From the NCBI RefSeq assembly GCF_024169515.1, contig NZ_JAMKCQ010000001.1, positions 4,588,001-4,652,000 on the forward strand: a DNA stretch of 64,000 nucleotides. Reading direction: 5' to 3'. How positions within the stretch are numbered: the first letter of the stretch is position 1; each line of letters opens with the position of its first letter. The stretch is from Erwinia aphidicola. Its GTDB lineage: Bacteria; Pseudomonadota; Gammaproteobacteria; Enterobacterales; Enterobacteriaceae. Shown piece by piece: positions 25,828 to 36,100 of this stretch. The notes beneath the pieces are model-generated. The model had not been told where the DNA came from. It worked only from the letters and a program-made list of their open reading frames with translations, and ran no database searches. A program made the position numbers and the translations under genes.

Positions 25828-26438
25828 TCAAGCACCATGACATTTTTTATATTTTCTACCTGACCCACATGGGCAGGTGTCATTTCGGCCAACTTTGCCA
25901 AAAATATTAATCATTCTGGCCCCGTTTTCTTGCTGATAGAGATGCTCAATGTAAGCTGCCTGTCTAGCAACCTCAAAGCACTGATCATCCGTGAGACCAT
26001 TCATATACGGTGTTAGACGTTGAATTTCGGCATGAGCTTGCCGATGTTGTCCTGCCAGTGCCAAGATTACAGCATACTGGCTCCTGACCTGAACCAGTCG
26101 ATGTATCAGTCCGGCATTATTGACCACAGGTAGTACATGCTGCTCCATGACCTCTCTTGCACCTTCGAAATCTTTAAACTCGACGAAATCATCCGCCAGG
26201 TCCTGTCCTACCCGGACCATAGATTCAGGGGCCATGGCTAGATTGTAGAATTTCATTGCATGGATACGCAGAAACGGATCTAGTTTTCCCTGTCTGCTTT
26301 TAATTATGGCTAATAGCTCAAGTGCATCAGCTAGATGTTTAAAATGTTCATGGTTGTTCTCGTCATAATTGATAATTTTCAGCAATGCCTCAGCGTTTTT
26401 CCCCATGACATCTTTTGGGCTGATTCCAAAAAAGGAGT
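25828..26438 (-). pseudogene. SEC-C motif protein, 5' end removed by IS3-family element
   Basis: About 203 codons remain. The C-terminus [19 protein letters not shown] is the SEC-C zinc-binding motif (CxCGSGKKYKKCCH type). The preceding part is a helical, TPR-like array ([34 protein letters not shown]). The frame runs open into the insertion sequence at 26439, and its first codons there come from IS DNA, so the true start is lost. Function unknown; SEC-C domains often sit at the end of proteins acting on nucleic acids or ribosomes. Confidence 0.8.
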
Positions 26439-26501
26439 TGAATCGCCACGGGTTTAACAGACACCTCAGAGTCATTTAAGATGGCTTAAAGAGAGGTGCC
26501 C

Positions 26502-26780
26502 ATGAGCGGTAAGCGTTATCCCGAAGAGTTTAAAATTGAAGCAGTCAAACAGGTTGTTGATCGCGGTTATTCTGTTGCCAGCGTTGCAACACGTCTCGAT
26601 ATCACCACCCACAGCCTTTACGCCTGGATAAAGAAGTACGGTCCGGATTCTTCCACTAATAAAGAAGAGTCAGATGCTCAGGCCGAGATCCGCCGTCTCC
26701 AGAAAGAGCTGAAGCGGGTTACCGACGAACGGGACATATTAAAAAAAGCCGCGGCGTACTTCGCAAAGCTGTCCGACTGA
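26502..26780 (+). CDS. IS3-family OrfA
   Basis: Helix-turn-helix DNA-binding subunit of 92 residues starting at the ATG at 26502 (GAGAGG upstream). RYPEEFKIEAVKQVVDRGYS and ITTHSLYAWIKKYG form the HTH_Tnp_1 domain, followed by a leucine-zipper-like segment IRRLQKELKRVTDERDILKK. The A7G run lies near the end of this frame. Confidence 0.92.
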   Translation: MSGKRYPEEFKIEAVKQVVDRGYSVASVATRLDITTHSLYAWIKKYGPDSSTNKEESDAQAEIRRLQKELKRVTDERDILKKAAAYFAKLSD

Positions 26781-27649
26781 GGTACGCCTTTATCCGTGAC
26801 AACACCTGTTGCTGGCCTGTTCGCCTGCTCTGTCGGGTGCTGGATGTTCATCCCAGTGGTTTTTACGCCTGGCTTCAGCAGCCGCATTCACAACGCCATC
26901 AGGCAGACCTGAGACTGACAGGACAGATTAAACAGTTCTGGCTGGAATCGGGATGCGTCTATGGTTATCGCAAAATCCATCTGGATCTGCGGGACAGCGG
27001 GCAACAGTGCGGAGTGAACAGAGTCTGGCGACTGATGAAACGTGTCGGGATAAAGGCTCAGGTCGGATACCGGAGCCCGCGGGCACGTAAAGGCGAGGCC
27101 AGTATCGTGTCGCCCAACAGGCTCCAGCGACAGTTCAGCCCGGATGCTCCGGATGAGCGTTGGGTAACGGACATAACCTACATCAGGACCCACGAAGGCT
27201 GGCTGTATCTTGCCGTGGTTGTTGATCTGTTCTCACGCAAAATTATCGGCTGGTCCATGCAATCCCGGATGACAAAGGATATTGTCCTGAACGCACTGCT
27301 GATGGCTGTATGGCGGCGTAATCCCCAAAAACAGGTGCTGGTTCATTCGGATCAGGGCAGTCAGTACACAAGCCATGAGTGGCAGTCGTTCCTGAAATCA
27401 CACGGCCTGGAGGGCAGCATGAGCCGTCGCGGTAACTGCCATGATAATGCGGTTGCAGAAAGCTTTTTCCAGTTGTTGAAACGCGAACGGATAAAGAAAA
27501 AGATCTACGGAACGCGGGAAGAAGCCCGCAGCGATATTTTTGATTACATCGAAATGTTTTATAACAGTAAGCGTCGGCATGGTTCTAGCGATCAGATGTC
27601 ACCGACAGAATATGAAAACCAGTATTATCAACGGCTCGGAAGTGTCTAG
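26744..27649 (+). CDS. IS3-family OrfB transposase (made by -1 frameshift)
   Basis: Catalytic part. It is entered from OrfA by a -1 shift on the A7G run, after which the frame reads KSRGVLRKAVRLRYAFIRD. Downstream come HTH_21 (YGYRKIHLDLRDSG) and the rve integrase core with DERWVTDITYI (first Asp), VLVHSDQGSQYTS (second Asp) and NAVAESFFQLLKRE (Glu). The C-terminus YNSKRRHGSSDQMSPTEYE is typical. All catalytic residues are present. Confidence 0.92.
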   Translation, partial: KSRGVLRKAVRLRYAFIRDNTCCWPVRLLCRVLDVHPSGFYAWLQQPHSQRHQADLRLTGQIKQFWLESGCVYGYRKIHLDLRDSGQQCGVNRVWRLMKRVGIKAQVGYRSPRARKGEASIVSPNRLQRQFSPDAPDERWVTDITYIRTHEGWLYLAVVVDLFSRKIIGWSMQSRMTKDIVLNALLMAVWRRNPQKQVLVHSDQGSQYTSHEWQSFLKSHGLEGSMSRRGNCHDNAVAESFFQLLKRERIKKKIYGTREEARSDIFDYIEMFYNSKRRHGSSDQMSPTEYENQYYQRLGSV

Positions 27650-27667
27650 ATTATCCGTGGCGATTCA

Positions 27668-27769
27668 ACCTGGTGAATCCAGAGTAGCTTCCAGTCCTTT
27701 TAGCAATGCGTAGCGACACTGATACAGATAGCCAGTGGCCGACGCGCTGGCCTCATGCGCGTTACTCAT
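27668..27769 (-). pseudogene. N-terminal gene fragment, ABC-3C-like, cut by the IS3-family element
   Basis: Minus-strand start ATG at 27767-27769, then 34 codons reading SNAHEASASATGYLYQCRYA and LLKGLEATLDSPG up to the IS edge. The GYLYQCRYALL pattern resembles the N-terminus of large proteins in ABC-three-component defence systems. It may or may not have been the same gene as the SEC-C remnant on the other side of the IS, which has the same orientation. Confidence 0.45.
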
Positions 27770-28162
27770 CCCGTCACTCCGTTAATTTATCGATAATATT
27801 TTCTAACTGAAATCCAATCAATTTACTACTGTCAACATCCAAGATTCTGAAAAATACTTTATGAGGGGGGCCCTAGATAGCCTAATCAGTCCAAGTACAA
27901 CATCCGCCCCCCAAGTAAGCAACGTCCACTCTTGGTATGTGCAGACTGTTAGACCTCGTTGCACTCTTAGTGATAGATTCTTCGATGCTCTCGTTAGTTA
28001 TGCTAACGTTAAGGGTTAAGCCATAGTAACGATCACCACATTCCGAGGATTGCTCAATCTGATTTGTTTAATCCGCAACTATTGGTGGTCATTTTGGTGG
28101 TCTTGACAGGATGAAGATTCAAGTTTAGCTTGCTTATTAGCCAGTTACTGGCAAAGGTGATC
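27770..28162. other. gene-free right end of the island
   Basis: Short interrupted frames only. Non-coding DNA up to the right att repeat; a GGTGGTCATTTTGGTGGTC direct repeat near 28085 recalls the sequence beside the integrase start (TGGTGGTCAG near 19377). Possibly the excision and regulatory end of the element. Confidence 0.4.
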
Positions 28163-28184
28163 CCAGTCAGAGGAGCCAAATTCT
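28163..28184 (+). repeat. right attachment repeat (attR)
   Basis: A 22-bp exact copy of 19249-19270. Only the 3' end of the tRNA is duplicated here, so this is a target remnant and not a tRNA gene. Confidence 0.88.
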
Positions 28185-28344
28185 ATTCTCATCGCACTGT
28201 ATGGATCCTGTTGCTATCCAGGTTCAACAAGCCCGCGTGAAAAACCTCCCGATGTTTCTTTAGTCTCCCCTCTCGCCAAAAAATTGCTTGCTTTTCCCGC
28301 TGCCTGCTAAGTAACCTGTCGAGGTTCATACACCTTTAAACTTT

Positions 28345-30090
28345 ATGAAACGGATTTTCATGAAACGGACTTTTCTTGCGGACGCCCGTCCACAAAAGAC
28401 GCTGGGACGCATTCTCGCCGGGCTGCTCTTCGCTGGCGCTTCCCCGTTACTGGCTGCCACGCCATCCGACGCGCCCGACCGGGCTGCTTCCGCTATTGAC
28501 GCGCGCGAACAGCAGCGCCAGCAAGAGCGCGAGCGCGCCCTGCAAAGCCAAAATAACCCGCAGTCCGATGTGCGCCTTGCCCGCCCTGAGCTTGAGCGAA
28601 CCCCATATCCCGCTGATGAGCAACCCTGTTTTACCCTCAACCGCATCGCCCTGGTCGGTGAGTCTGCCGGGCGTTTTCAGTGGGCGCTGAAAGCCGCCGC
28701 TGACGCCAAAGGGCGCTGCCTGGGCGGCCAGGGCATTGTGCTGGTGATGAATCAGGTGCAAAACGCCATACTGGCTAAAGGCTGGGTCACCACCCGCGTG
28801 ATGGCGCAGGAGCAGGACCTGACCACCGGCGTGCTGACCCTGACCCTGCAGCCCGGGCGCATCGGGGAGATACGCTTTGAGCAACCCGTTTCGTGGCGCG
28901 GGCGACTGTGGAACGCCCTCCCCGCCTCATCGGGCGACATGTTGAATCTACGCGACATTGAGCAGGGGCTGGAGAATTTCCGGCGGGTGCCCAGCGCCGC
29001 GGCCGATATCAAAATCGTCCCCGGCAGGCAAGATGCCACCAGCGACCTGCTGGTCAACTGGCAGGAAGCCCGGCCGGTGCGGCTTAGCCTGGGGCTGCAT
29101 GACAGCGGCTCTAAAAGTACCGGACGGTATCTCGGTTCCGCCACGTTAGCCCTTGATGCCCCCTTTGCGCAGAACGACCTCTTTTACGCCAACGTGGGTA
29201 AAGATCTGTTCCAGCACGGGCCGTTTGGCAACCGCTCGCACACCCTGAACTACTTTTTCCCGCTGGGCTACTGGGGTGTTGCCGCCAATTACAACGACTA
29301 CACCTACCACCAGAATATTCCCAACGCCAACGAAGTGCTGCGCTACAGCGGTAAAAGCAACAATGCTCAGCTGACGCTCTCCCGGCTGCTGTACCGCGAC
29401 CAGTCGCACAAAATCACGCTCAACCTGCGCGGTTACCGCAGGCACTCGACTAACGCCGTAAACGACATCGATATCGAACAGCAGAAGCGGCGCACCGCCG
29501 GCTGGGAGCTGGGGCTTAACCAGCGCAGCTACCTTGGGACCACCACTCTGGACGCCAATATCACCTGGCGGCGCGGGACCGGCGCGTTCAACGCCCTTCC
29601 CGCCCCGGAAGAGTCGCGTCATGAAGGCAGCGCTCGCACGGGAATGGTGCTCGGGGACCTGGGGATCAATCAGCCCTTTACCCTGGGTGGGCAACCCTGG
29701 CGGATTTACACCAGCCTGCGCGGGCAGTGGAGCCCGAACGCGCTGACGCCCCAGGAGCGCATGGCGATTGCCGGACGTTACACGGTGCGTGGCTTTGACG
29801 GCGAACAGGTGCTGTCCGGGGAAAAAGGCCTGCTCTGGCGTAACGATATCGCCTGGAACGTATTCGCACGCGGCCACGAGCTCTACCTTGCGGCCGACTA
29901 TGGGCGGGTAGGCGGCCCGGGTACCCGATACCTGGTCGGTCACCAGCTTGCGGGCAGCGCGGTTGGCGTACGCGGCGCGCTGTGGGGCCGGTTCAGTTAT
30001 GACCTGTTTGCTGGCCTGCCGATCTACAAGCCAGCAGGCTTCCACACCTCGGGTGCCACGGCAGGCTTTAGCGTTAATCTGGAAATCTGA
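28345..30090 (+). CDS. cdiB: CdiB, outer-membrane transporter for CdiA (two-partner secretion)
   Basis: Omp85/TpsB-family barrel that exports and anchors CdiA. 581 residues. The N-terminus has a signal segment (LGRILAGLLFAGASPLLA) followed by a Q/E/R-rich helix (residues about 50-75). Two POTRA domains run to about residue 245 (CFTLNRIALVGES; LTLTLQPGRIGEIRF) and the ShlB-type barrel to the end. The conserved VRGF motif of loop 6 is in RYTVRGFDGEQ. The final residues GFSVNLEI form a last beta strand. Two ATGs 15 bp apart (28345, 28360) compete and neither has a strong ribosome site. cdiA follows after 76 bp. Confidence 0.95.
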   Translation: MKRIFMKRTFLADARPQKTLGRILAGLLFAGASPLLAATPSDAPDRAASAIDAREQQRQQERERALQSQNNPQSDVRLARPELERTPYPADEQPCFTLNRIALVGESAGRFQWALKAAADAKGRCLGGQGIVLVMNQVQNAILAKGWVTTRVMAQEQDLTTGVLTLTLQPGRIGEIRFEQPVSWRGRLWNALPASSGDMLNLRDIEQGLENFRRVPSAAADIKIVPGRQDATSDLLVNWQEARPVRLSLGLHDSGSKSTGRYLGSATLALDAPFAQNDLFYANVGKDLFQHGPFGNRSHTLNYFFPLGYWGVAANYNDYTYHQNIPNANEVLRYSGKSNNAQLTLSRLLYRDQSHKITLNLRGYRRHSTNAVNDIDIEQQKRRTAGWELGLNQRSYLGTTTLDANITWRRGTGAFNALPAPEESRHEGSARTGMVLGDLGINQPFTLGGQPWRIYTSLRGQWSPNALTPQERMAIAGRYTVRGFDGEQVLSGEKGLLWRNDIAWNVFARGHELYLAADYGRVGGPGTRYLVGHQLAGSAVGVRGALWGRFSYDLFAGLPIYKPAGFHTSGATAGFSVNLEI

Positions 30091-30166
30091 AACCCGGCAG
30101 GGCGTGATTACGCCCCCTTTTTTGACAATGGACGAAACGGACTGACTTTACTCAGGGAAGAACCTC

Positions 30167-33100
30167 ATGAACAAACATTGCTATCGCCTGATATTTAGCC
30201 GCACCCACGGAGAGCTGCGGGTCGTATCCGAACTGGCCCGCAGCTGCAGCAGCGAACCCGGACAGCATCGCGGTGCCGGCATCGCGGCGGAGAACCGTTT
30301 ATGGGTGACCCTGCGGCGTGCGGTATGGCTGCTGGGGCTGGCAATGTTTGCCGCGCCGGTGATGGCCAGCGGCATTGTGGCCGACGGCAGCGCCGCGCCC
30401 GGCCAGCGGCCGGAGGTGATCGCCACCCAGAACGGCCTGCCGCAGGTCAATATCACCGCCCCTAACCAGGCCGGGGTGTCGCATAACCAGTATCAGCAGT
30501 TCGACGTCGATCACAAAGGCGCCATCCTCAACAACTCGGCGGTCATGACCTCCACCCAGATGGCCGGCATGATCCAGGGCAACCCCAATCTCAATCCCAA
30601 TAGCGCGCCGGCGCGGGTGATCCTCAACGAAGTGAACAGCAATAATCCCAGCCAGCTGCGTGGCTTTCTGGAAGTCGCCGGCGGCAAGGCGCAGGTGATT
30701 GTGGCTAACCCTGCCGGGATTGTGTGCAACGGCTGTGGCACCATTAACGCCGGGCGCATGACGCTGACCACCGGCAAGCCGCAGATGAACGCAGACGGCA
30801 GCCTGGCGGGATACCAGGTTGAGCGCGGCGTGATAAGCGTTGAAGGGGGCGGCCTCAACGGTGACGCCCGTCATGATACCGGGTACGTCGACCTCCTCGC
30901 CCGTGCGGTAAAGGTTAACGCCGGGGTCTGGGCCAAAGAGGAAGTCTCGGTGGTCGCCGGCCGCAACCGTATCAGCGCGGATGGAAAAAGCGTGGCGCCG
31001 CTCTCAGATAACGGCAGCGCTAAGCCCCAGCTGGCGATAGACATGGGCCAGATGGGCGGCATGTACAGCGGCAGTATCCGCATGATAGGCACCGAAGCCG
31101 GGGTGGGCGTGCGCAATCAGAACGCGCAGGTTCAGGCAGGCAAAACGCTGACCGTCAGCAGTGAGGGCAGGCTCAGCTGGCAATCAGATGCGCAAAATGC
31201 GGCCACGCAGGCCGGTGGCGATATCAGGATGGCGGCCAGAGACGCCGTCGACTATCAGGGTAAGTTACACGGCGGCGGCCAACTCTCCGTACAGAGCCGC
31301 GAGGGTAAGCTGACGCAGTCAGGCACCCTCGCCGCGGCGGGTGATGTGCAGCTCAACGCCGCTCGCAGCATAGCGAGCAGCGGGCACCTTCTGGCGGGCA
31401 GCGATGCCAATAGCCAGATCAACCGCGATGCCAGCCTGCGCCTGGAAAGCCAGGGCGATATTCGCGCCAGCGGCAGCCTGCTCAGTAAAAAAGAGATTGA
31501 TGTGAGCGGACGCCGGGTCGACATCAGCGGCGCGCACGTCGCGGCCAGCCGCGCCCGGCTAAACGCCCGGGAAGGCGGCGCGGCGCTGCGAGATTCAGCG
31601 ATAGACAGCAAACAGTTGGTCATCAACACCGCCGCTGATATTGATGCGCGCCAGGCTCAGGTGAAGGCCGGCCGCTGGGACGTCACTGCGAACAACCTGT
31701 TCAATCAGCAGGCTACCTGGTCCCAGACGGGAACTGGTGAAAGTCGCTTCGCGCTGACGGGGCGGCTGGACAACAGTGACGGCACCATAGAAAGCCGCCA
31801 GCTCAGTTTCAGCGCGGCGGCGCTGACCAACTCGCGCGGCAGCCTGCTGGCACTCGATAATGCGGCGCAGCAGTGGCAAGTCAGTGGCCTGCTCGACAAT
31901 GCGGGCGGCGAGATCGGCAGCAACGGCGACCTGCGGCTTGACGCCGGCAGTCTGGACAATCAGAACGGCACGGTAAAAACCCAGGCCGCGCTGGCGGTGA
32001 ACACCTCCGGCGCGGTCAACAACGCAGGTGGTAACCTGCTGGCCGGAAACGCCCTGACGCTCAGCGCGGGCGGTGACGTCAGCAACGAGTCCGGCACCCT
32101 GAGCGGCGGCCAGCTCACCCTCAGCGCGGCGGGGCTGCTCGCGAATGGCAAGGGTGAAATCAGCGGTCAGTCGCTGACGCTGACGACCGGCAGTCTGGAT
32201 AACGCCCTGGGTAAGATCGTCGCCCAAAACGATGTCACCCTGACGTCGCAGCAGGGGCTGAACAATGCCGGCGGCTGGCTTGAAGCCGGAAATGGCCTCG
32301 CGTTAAACGCCGGGGGCGACTGGGATAACCGTGGCGGTATCGCCCAGGGCGGCCATCAGGTCAACGCCAGTGCGCTGTCGCTCGACAATACTGGCGGCAG
32401 GCTGCAGTCCGGTGGTGACCTTAGCCTGAATAGTTCAGGCGATATTGTTAACCGCACCGGCAAGCTGACCGCGCAGCAGGCACTCAGTGTCAACGCAGGC
32501 GCGGCCAGCCTGTTTGACAACGACGACGGTTCGCTGCAGAGCGGCGGCGCCCTGACCCTGCAGGGCGGACGGCTGAACAACCGTCAGTCGGGGCGGATTT
32601 ACAGCCAGAACGCGCTGTCACTCAGCCTTGACGGGGAATGGAACAACCAGGGCGGCACCTTGACCGGCAGCGGCAGCAGCTGGGTGCGCGCTGCAAACCT
32701 GCTGAATGCTCAGGGGGCTATCAACGCCCTCGACAGCCTGGACATGCAGTTCAGCGGAAAGCTGGATAATGGCCAGGGACGTATTTTCAGTCAGCTGTCG
32801 CAAACGCTCAACGCGCAGGACATTGTCAATGTTGGTGGCTGGATGGGCAGCCAGGGTAGCTGGCACGCCGTCAGCGGCAGCTTTGACAACGCGCAGGGCA
32901 GCGTGCAAAGCCAGCAGGATGTGCAGCTTGCAGCGAACTGGCTGGGCAATGCGCAAGGCGCCCTGCAGTCGGCGGCGGACCTGGTGCTGCACGTTGCGCA
33001 GGATATCGATAACCACGGCGGCAAGGTTTCCGCGCAGGGGCTGCTTGCCGTGCAGGGCTCGACTGCGGATGCCCACGCCGGGGCAATCAACAATGCGGGC

Positions 33101-36100
33101 GGCCAGTGGCTGGCGGGAGAGGCGCTGAACATTGCCGCCCTGAGCCTGAACAACAGCCAAAACGGTCAGCTGTACAGCCAGAAGCTGCTGCGCCTGAAAC
33201 TGAACGGCGAACTGGACAACCGTGGCGGCAGGCTGCAGAGCGGCGACGCGCTGTCGCTTGACGCACAGGCACTGAACAATGCCGGCGGCACGACAGACGC
33301 CCGGCAGGCGCTAACGCTGCGCATCCTCAGCCTGCTTGATAATACTGGCGGGACAATACGCAGCAACGGTGACCAGCGGGTCACGGCGGGCGATATCAAT
33401 AACCGACAGGGCGTATTCAGCAGCCGCGGTGACATTGACCTGGCCACGGCACAGCTGGACAACGCCGGCGGCACGCTGATCGGTCAGGGTGCAGGCACCT
33501 ATCACATTGCGCGGCTTGACAACCAGCAGGGCAAGGTTCACAGCGCTGCATCGCTGACGCTTGACGCCACGCGGGTGAATAACCAGGGCGGCCAGCTCGT
33601 CGCCATGCAGGCGCTGAGGCTCAGGGCGGACGCGCTGGACAACAGCGCTCAGGGGACGCTCAGCAGCCAGGCGTCGCTTGACCTGCAAGCTGACAGCCTG
33701 AACAACCGCGACGGCGGCCTGATCCTCGGCACCACCCACGCCGGCATCCGCGCGCGCGACATCGACAACGCAGCGGGACGGCTGCAAAGTGCGGGCACCC
33801 TCACCTTCACGGATGTCGCCACACTGGATAACCGCCAGGGACGACTCCTTGCCAACGGTAATATCGCCATTAATGCCGGACTGTCGCCGGGCGCCTCACC
33901 GCTCGCCCTGCGCAATCAGGGCGGACGGGTAGAGAGTGCCGGTGACCTGACTCTGCATACGCGCACCCTGGAAAATCAGCGCGGCACCCTGCTCGGTCTG
34001 CAGTCGCTCACGCTGAGCGCGCAGCAGGATTACATCCGCACCGCGGGCGAAACCGTCAGCAGCAACGGTAAGGTGACGTTCTCTCTGAGCGGTGCCTTTA
34101 CCAACCTGGCGGACTGGCTGTTGCCGGGCGAACTTATCCTTAATGCGGCCAGCATCACCAATCCGGCTGTCCTGGTGGGCAAAACACTTCAACTGACGAC
34201 CGGGACCCTGCAAAACAGCGGGCGCATTGAAGCGGACACCATGACGATGAACGTCGATACCCTGGACAACGCCGCGGCGCTGATGGGCGACGATATCACC
34301 GTGCGTGCGCGCACGATTGACAACCACGGCCAGCCTGCGGTCATCGCAGCGGCCCACCGCCTGACGTTGCAGGCCGGCGAGCGCCTGAGCAACCGGGATG
34401 GCGCCCTGCTCTACAGCGGCGACAGCCTGTCGCTTCACAGCGATGACCTGATTGAGAACCGGGCGAGCTTTATCGAAGCGGACGGCGACCTGGCCGTCGA
34501 GGCCCGCCGGCTGGACAATCTGCGCGAAGGGCTGGAGATCCAGCGCGATGCAGAAAAGAGCGACTACAAGTGGCATCGCTATAACTACTACTGGCGCACC
34601 TATGGTTCGGCGGTCAACCCCGATAAAAGCACCATGGCACCGACCACCCAGCAGCTGACCTTCCAGGATGACGCGGCGGCGCAGAGCAACCGCTACGGCA
34701 CCCTGCTGGCCATTGATGCGGCGGGCAAGCGCGCGCAGGTGCGCGTCAAAGACAACAAAGGCCAGCTGACCGACCTGTGGGTTAACTACCTGGCGCTTAA
34801 GCCGAATGCCGACGGCAGCTACGCGATGACGTTCTATGAAACGCGTGGGGGAAACCAGCTGGCAACCATCCCGACGCCCTATCAAAACGGCTTCCACTGG
34901 GAGCACGACTGGACGCAGGTGCTAACCTGGGACCCCGAAAAGCACATTGATATCGACAGCGCACCGTTTATTACCGATTACAACAATTTCCGCGAACGCT
35001 CAGAGAGCGGCACGGTGACCCGCGACAGGCTGGTTTCCGAAGGCATCGGCGCGCGCATTCTGGCAGGCGGCAATATGCTGCTGCGCATTACCGGGCAGTT
35101 GCTCAATGACGCCAGCGTCATCACCGCCGGTGGCAACCTGACGCAGGATGGCGGTGGCAGCGTGGACAACCGCGGTTACTCGGTCAATGAACGGCGGCAG
35201 GCAGTGATTGTCGACCATTACGACAAGGACACCCATCACTGGTATCCGACGTTCAACCGCGATGAAACCACGGCGCTAACCACCGTTGACGGCATTATTA
35301 CCGGCAACGGCACGGTGACCATCAACGGCGCCAGCATTACCAACACTACGGTAAACCAGGCGCAAATCAGCCGGCTTGAGTCGGCATTAAACGCCGTAGA
35401 CGCCGAACGTGCCGAACTGGAGCGCAACCCGCTGGCCTTTACGGTTGAAGGTGCTACCCCCGTGGTCGGCGACACCACGCTTGCGCCGCTGGGGCGCCCG
35501 CTGCTGCCGGCCGAGCTGGCGCTTACCCAGTTACAGCATCTGGGCAATGTGGCGACCGCCATTCCCAATAACGCCCTTTTTGCCCAGCATACGGCACCCG
35601 CCAGCCCGTTCCTGGTGGTCACCGACGAACGCTTTACCAACCGCGATAAGTTTATCAGCAGCGATTACCTGCTCGGCCGGGTGGGCTATGACCCGGCGCA
35701 GGTGCATAAACGCCTGGGCGACGGTTTTTACGAGCAGCGCCTGGTGCGTGAGCAGGTGCTGGCACTCACCGGTAAACCGTCCGTCAGGGGGGAAGATGCG
35801 ATGGCGCAGTACCAGCAGCTGATGAACAACGGTAGCCAGGTCGCACAGGACTTCCACCTGGTGCCCGGCGTGGCCCTGACGCCGGAGCAGATAGCCGCGC
35901 TGCAGCAGGACATCGTCTGGCTGGTGAGCGAGACGGTGCAAACGGCCGACGGTCCGCAAACGGTGTGGGTACCGAAAGTCTACCTGGCGCAGAGCACGCT
36001 GCGCCTGACCGGGGATGGCGCGGTGATTGGCGGCGGCAGTCTGCAGCTCTCGGCCGGCAGCATCACCAACGCCGGCAACCTGTTTGCCGACAAGGCCCTG

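Larger units (their letters stand above)
26439..27667 (+). mobile_element. IS3-family insertion sequence
   Basis: About 1229 bp with related ends: left TGAATCGCCACGG, right CCGTGGCGATTCA, and partly matching inner ends (CAGACACCTC and GAAGTGTCTAG). Two overlapping reading frames with an A7G slippery run at 26741-26748 are characteristic of IS3. No direct target duplication is evident. It separates the SEC-C gene remnant from another remnant at 27668-27769. Confidence 0.92.
19249..28184. mobile_element. decayed integrative element at tRNA-Asn (HPI/ICEKp-like)
   Basis: About 8.9 kb bounded by a 22-bp direct repeat (19249-19270 and 28163-28184) whose first 17 bases, CCAGTCAGAGGAGCCAA, are the known att core of HPI/ICEKp-type elements in asn tRNA genes. 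Contents in order: P4-type integrase, IS903, truncated mobB, mobC, a broken methyltransferase, a hypothetical gene, and SEC-C and other fragments split by an IS3-family element. No VirB-type secretion genes and no yersiniabactin genes remain. The absence of a matching target duplication at IS903 and the in-frame truncation of mobB point to an IS-driven deletion of the central part. Confidence 0.85.

Noticed and set aside
28163..28184. A third tRNA-Asn gene at the right end of the island
   Set aside because: Only the last 16 bases of the tRNA plus six are present; it is the duplicated att sequence.
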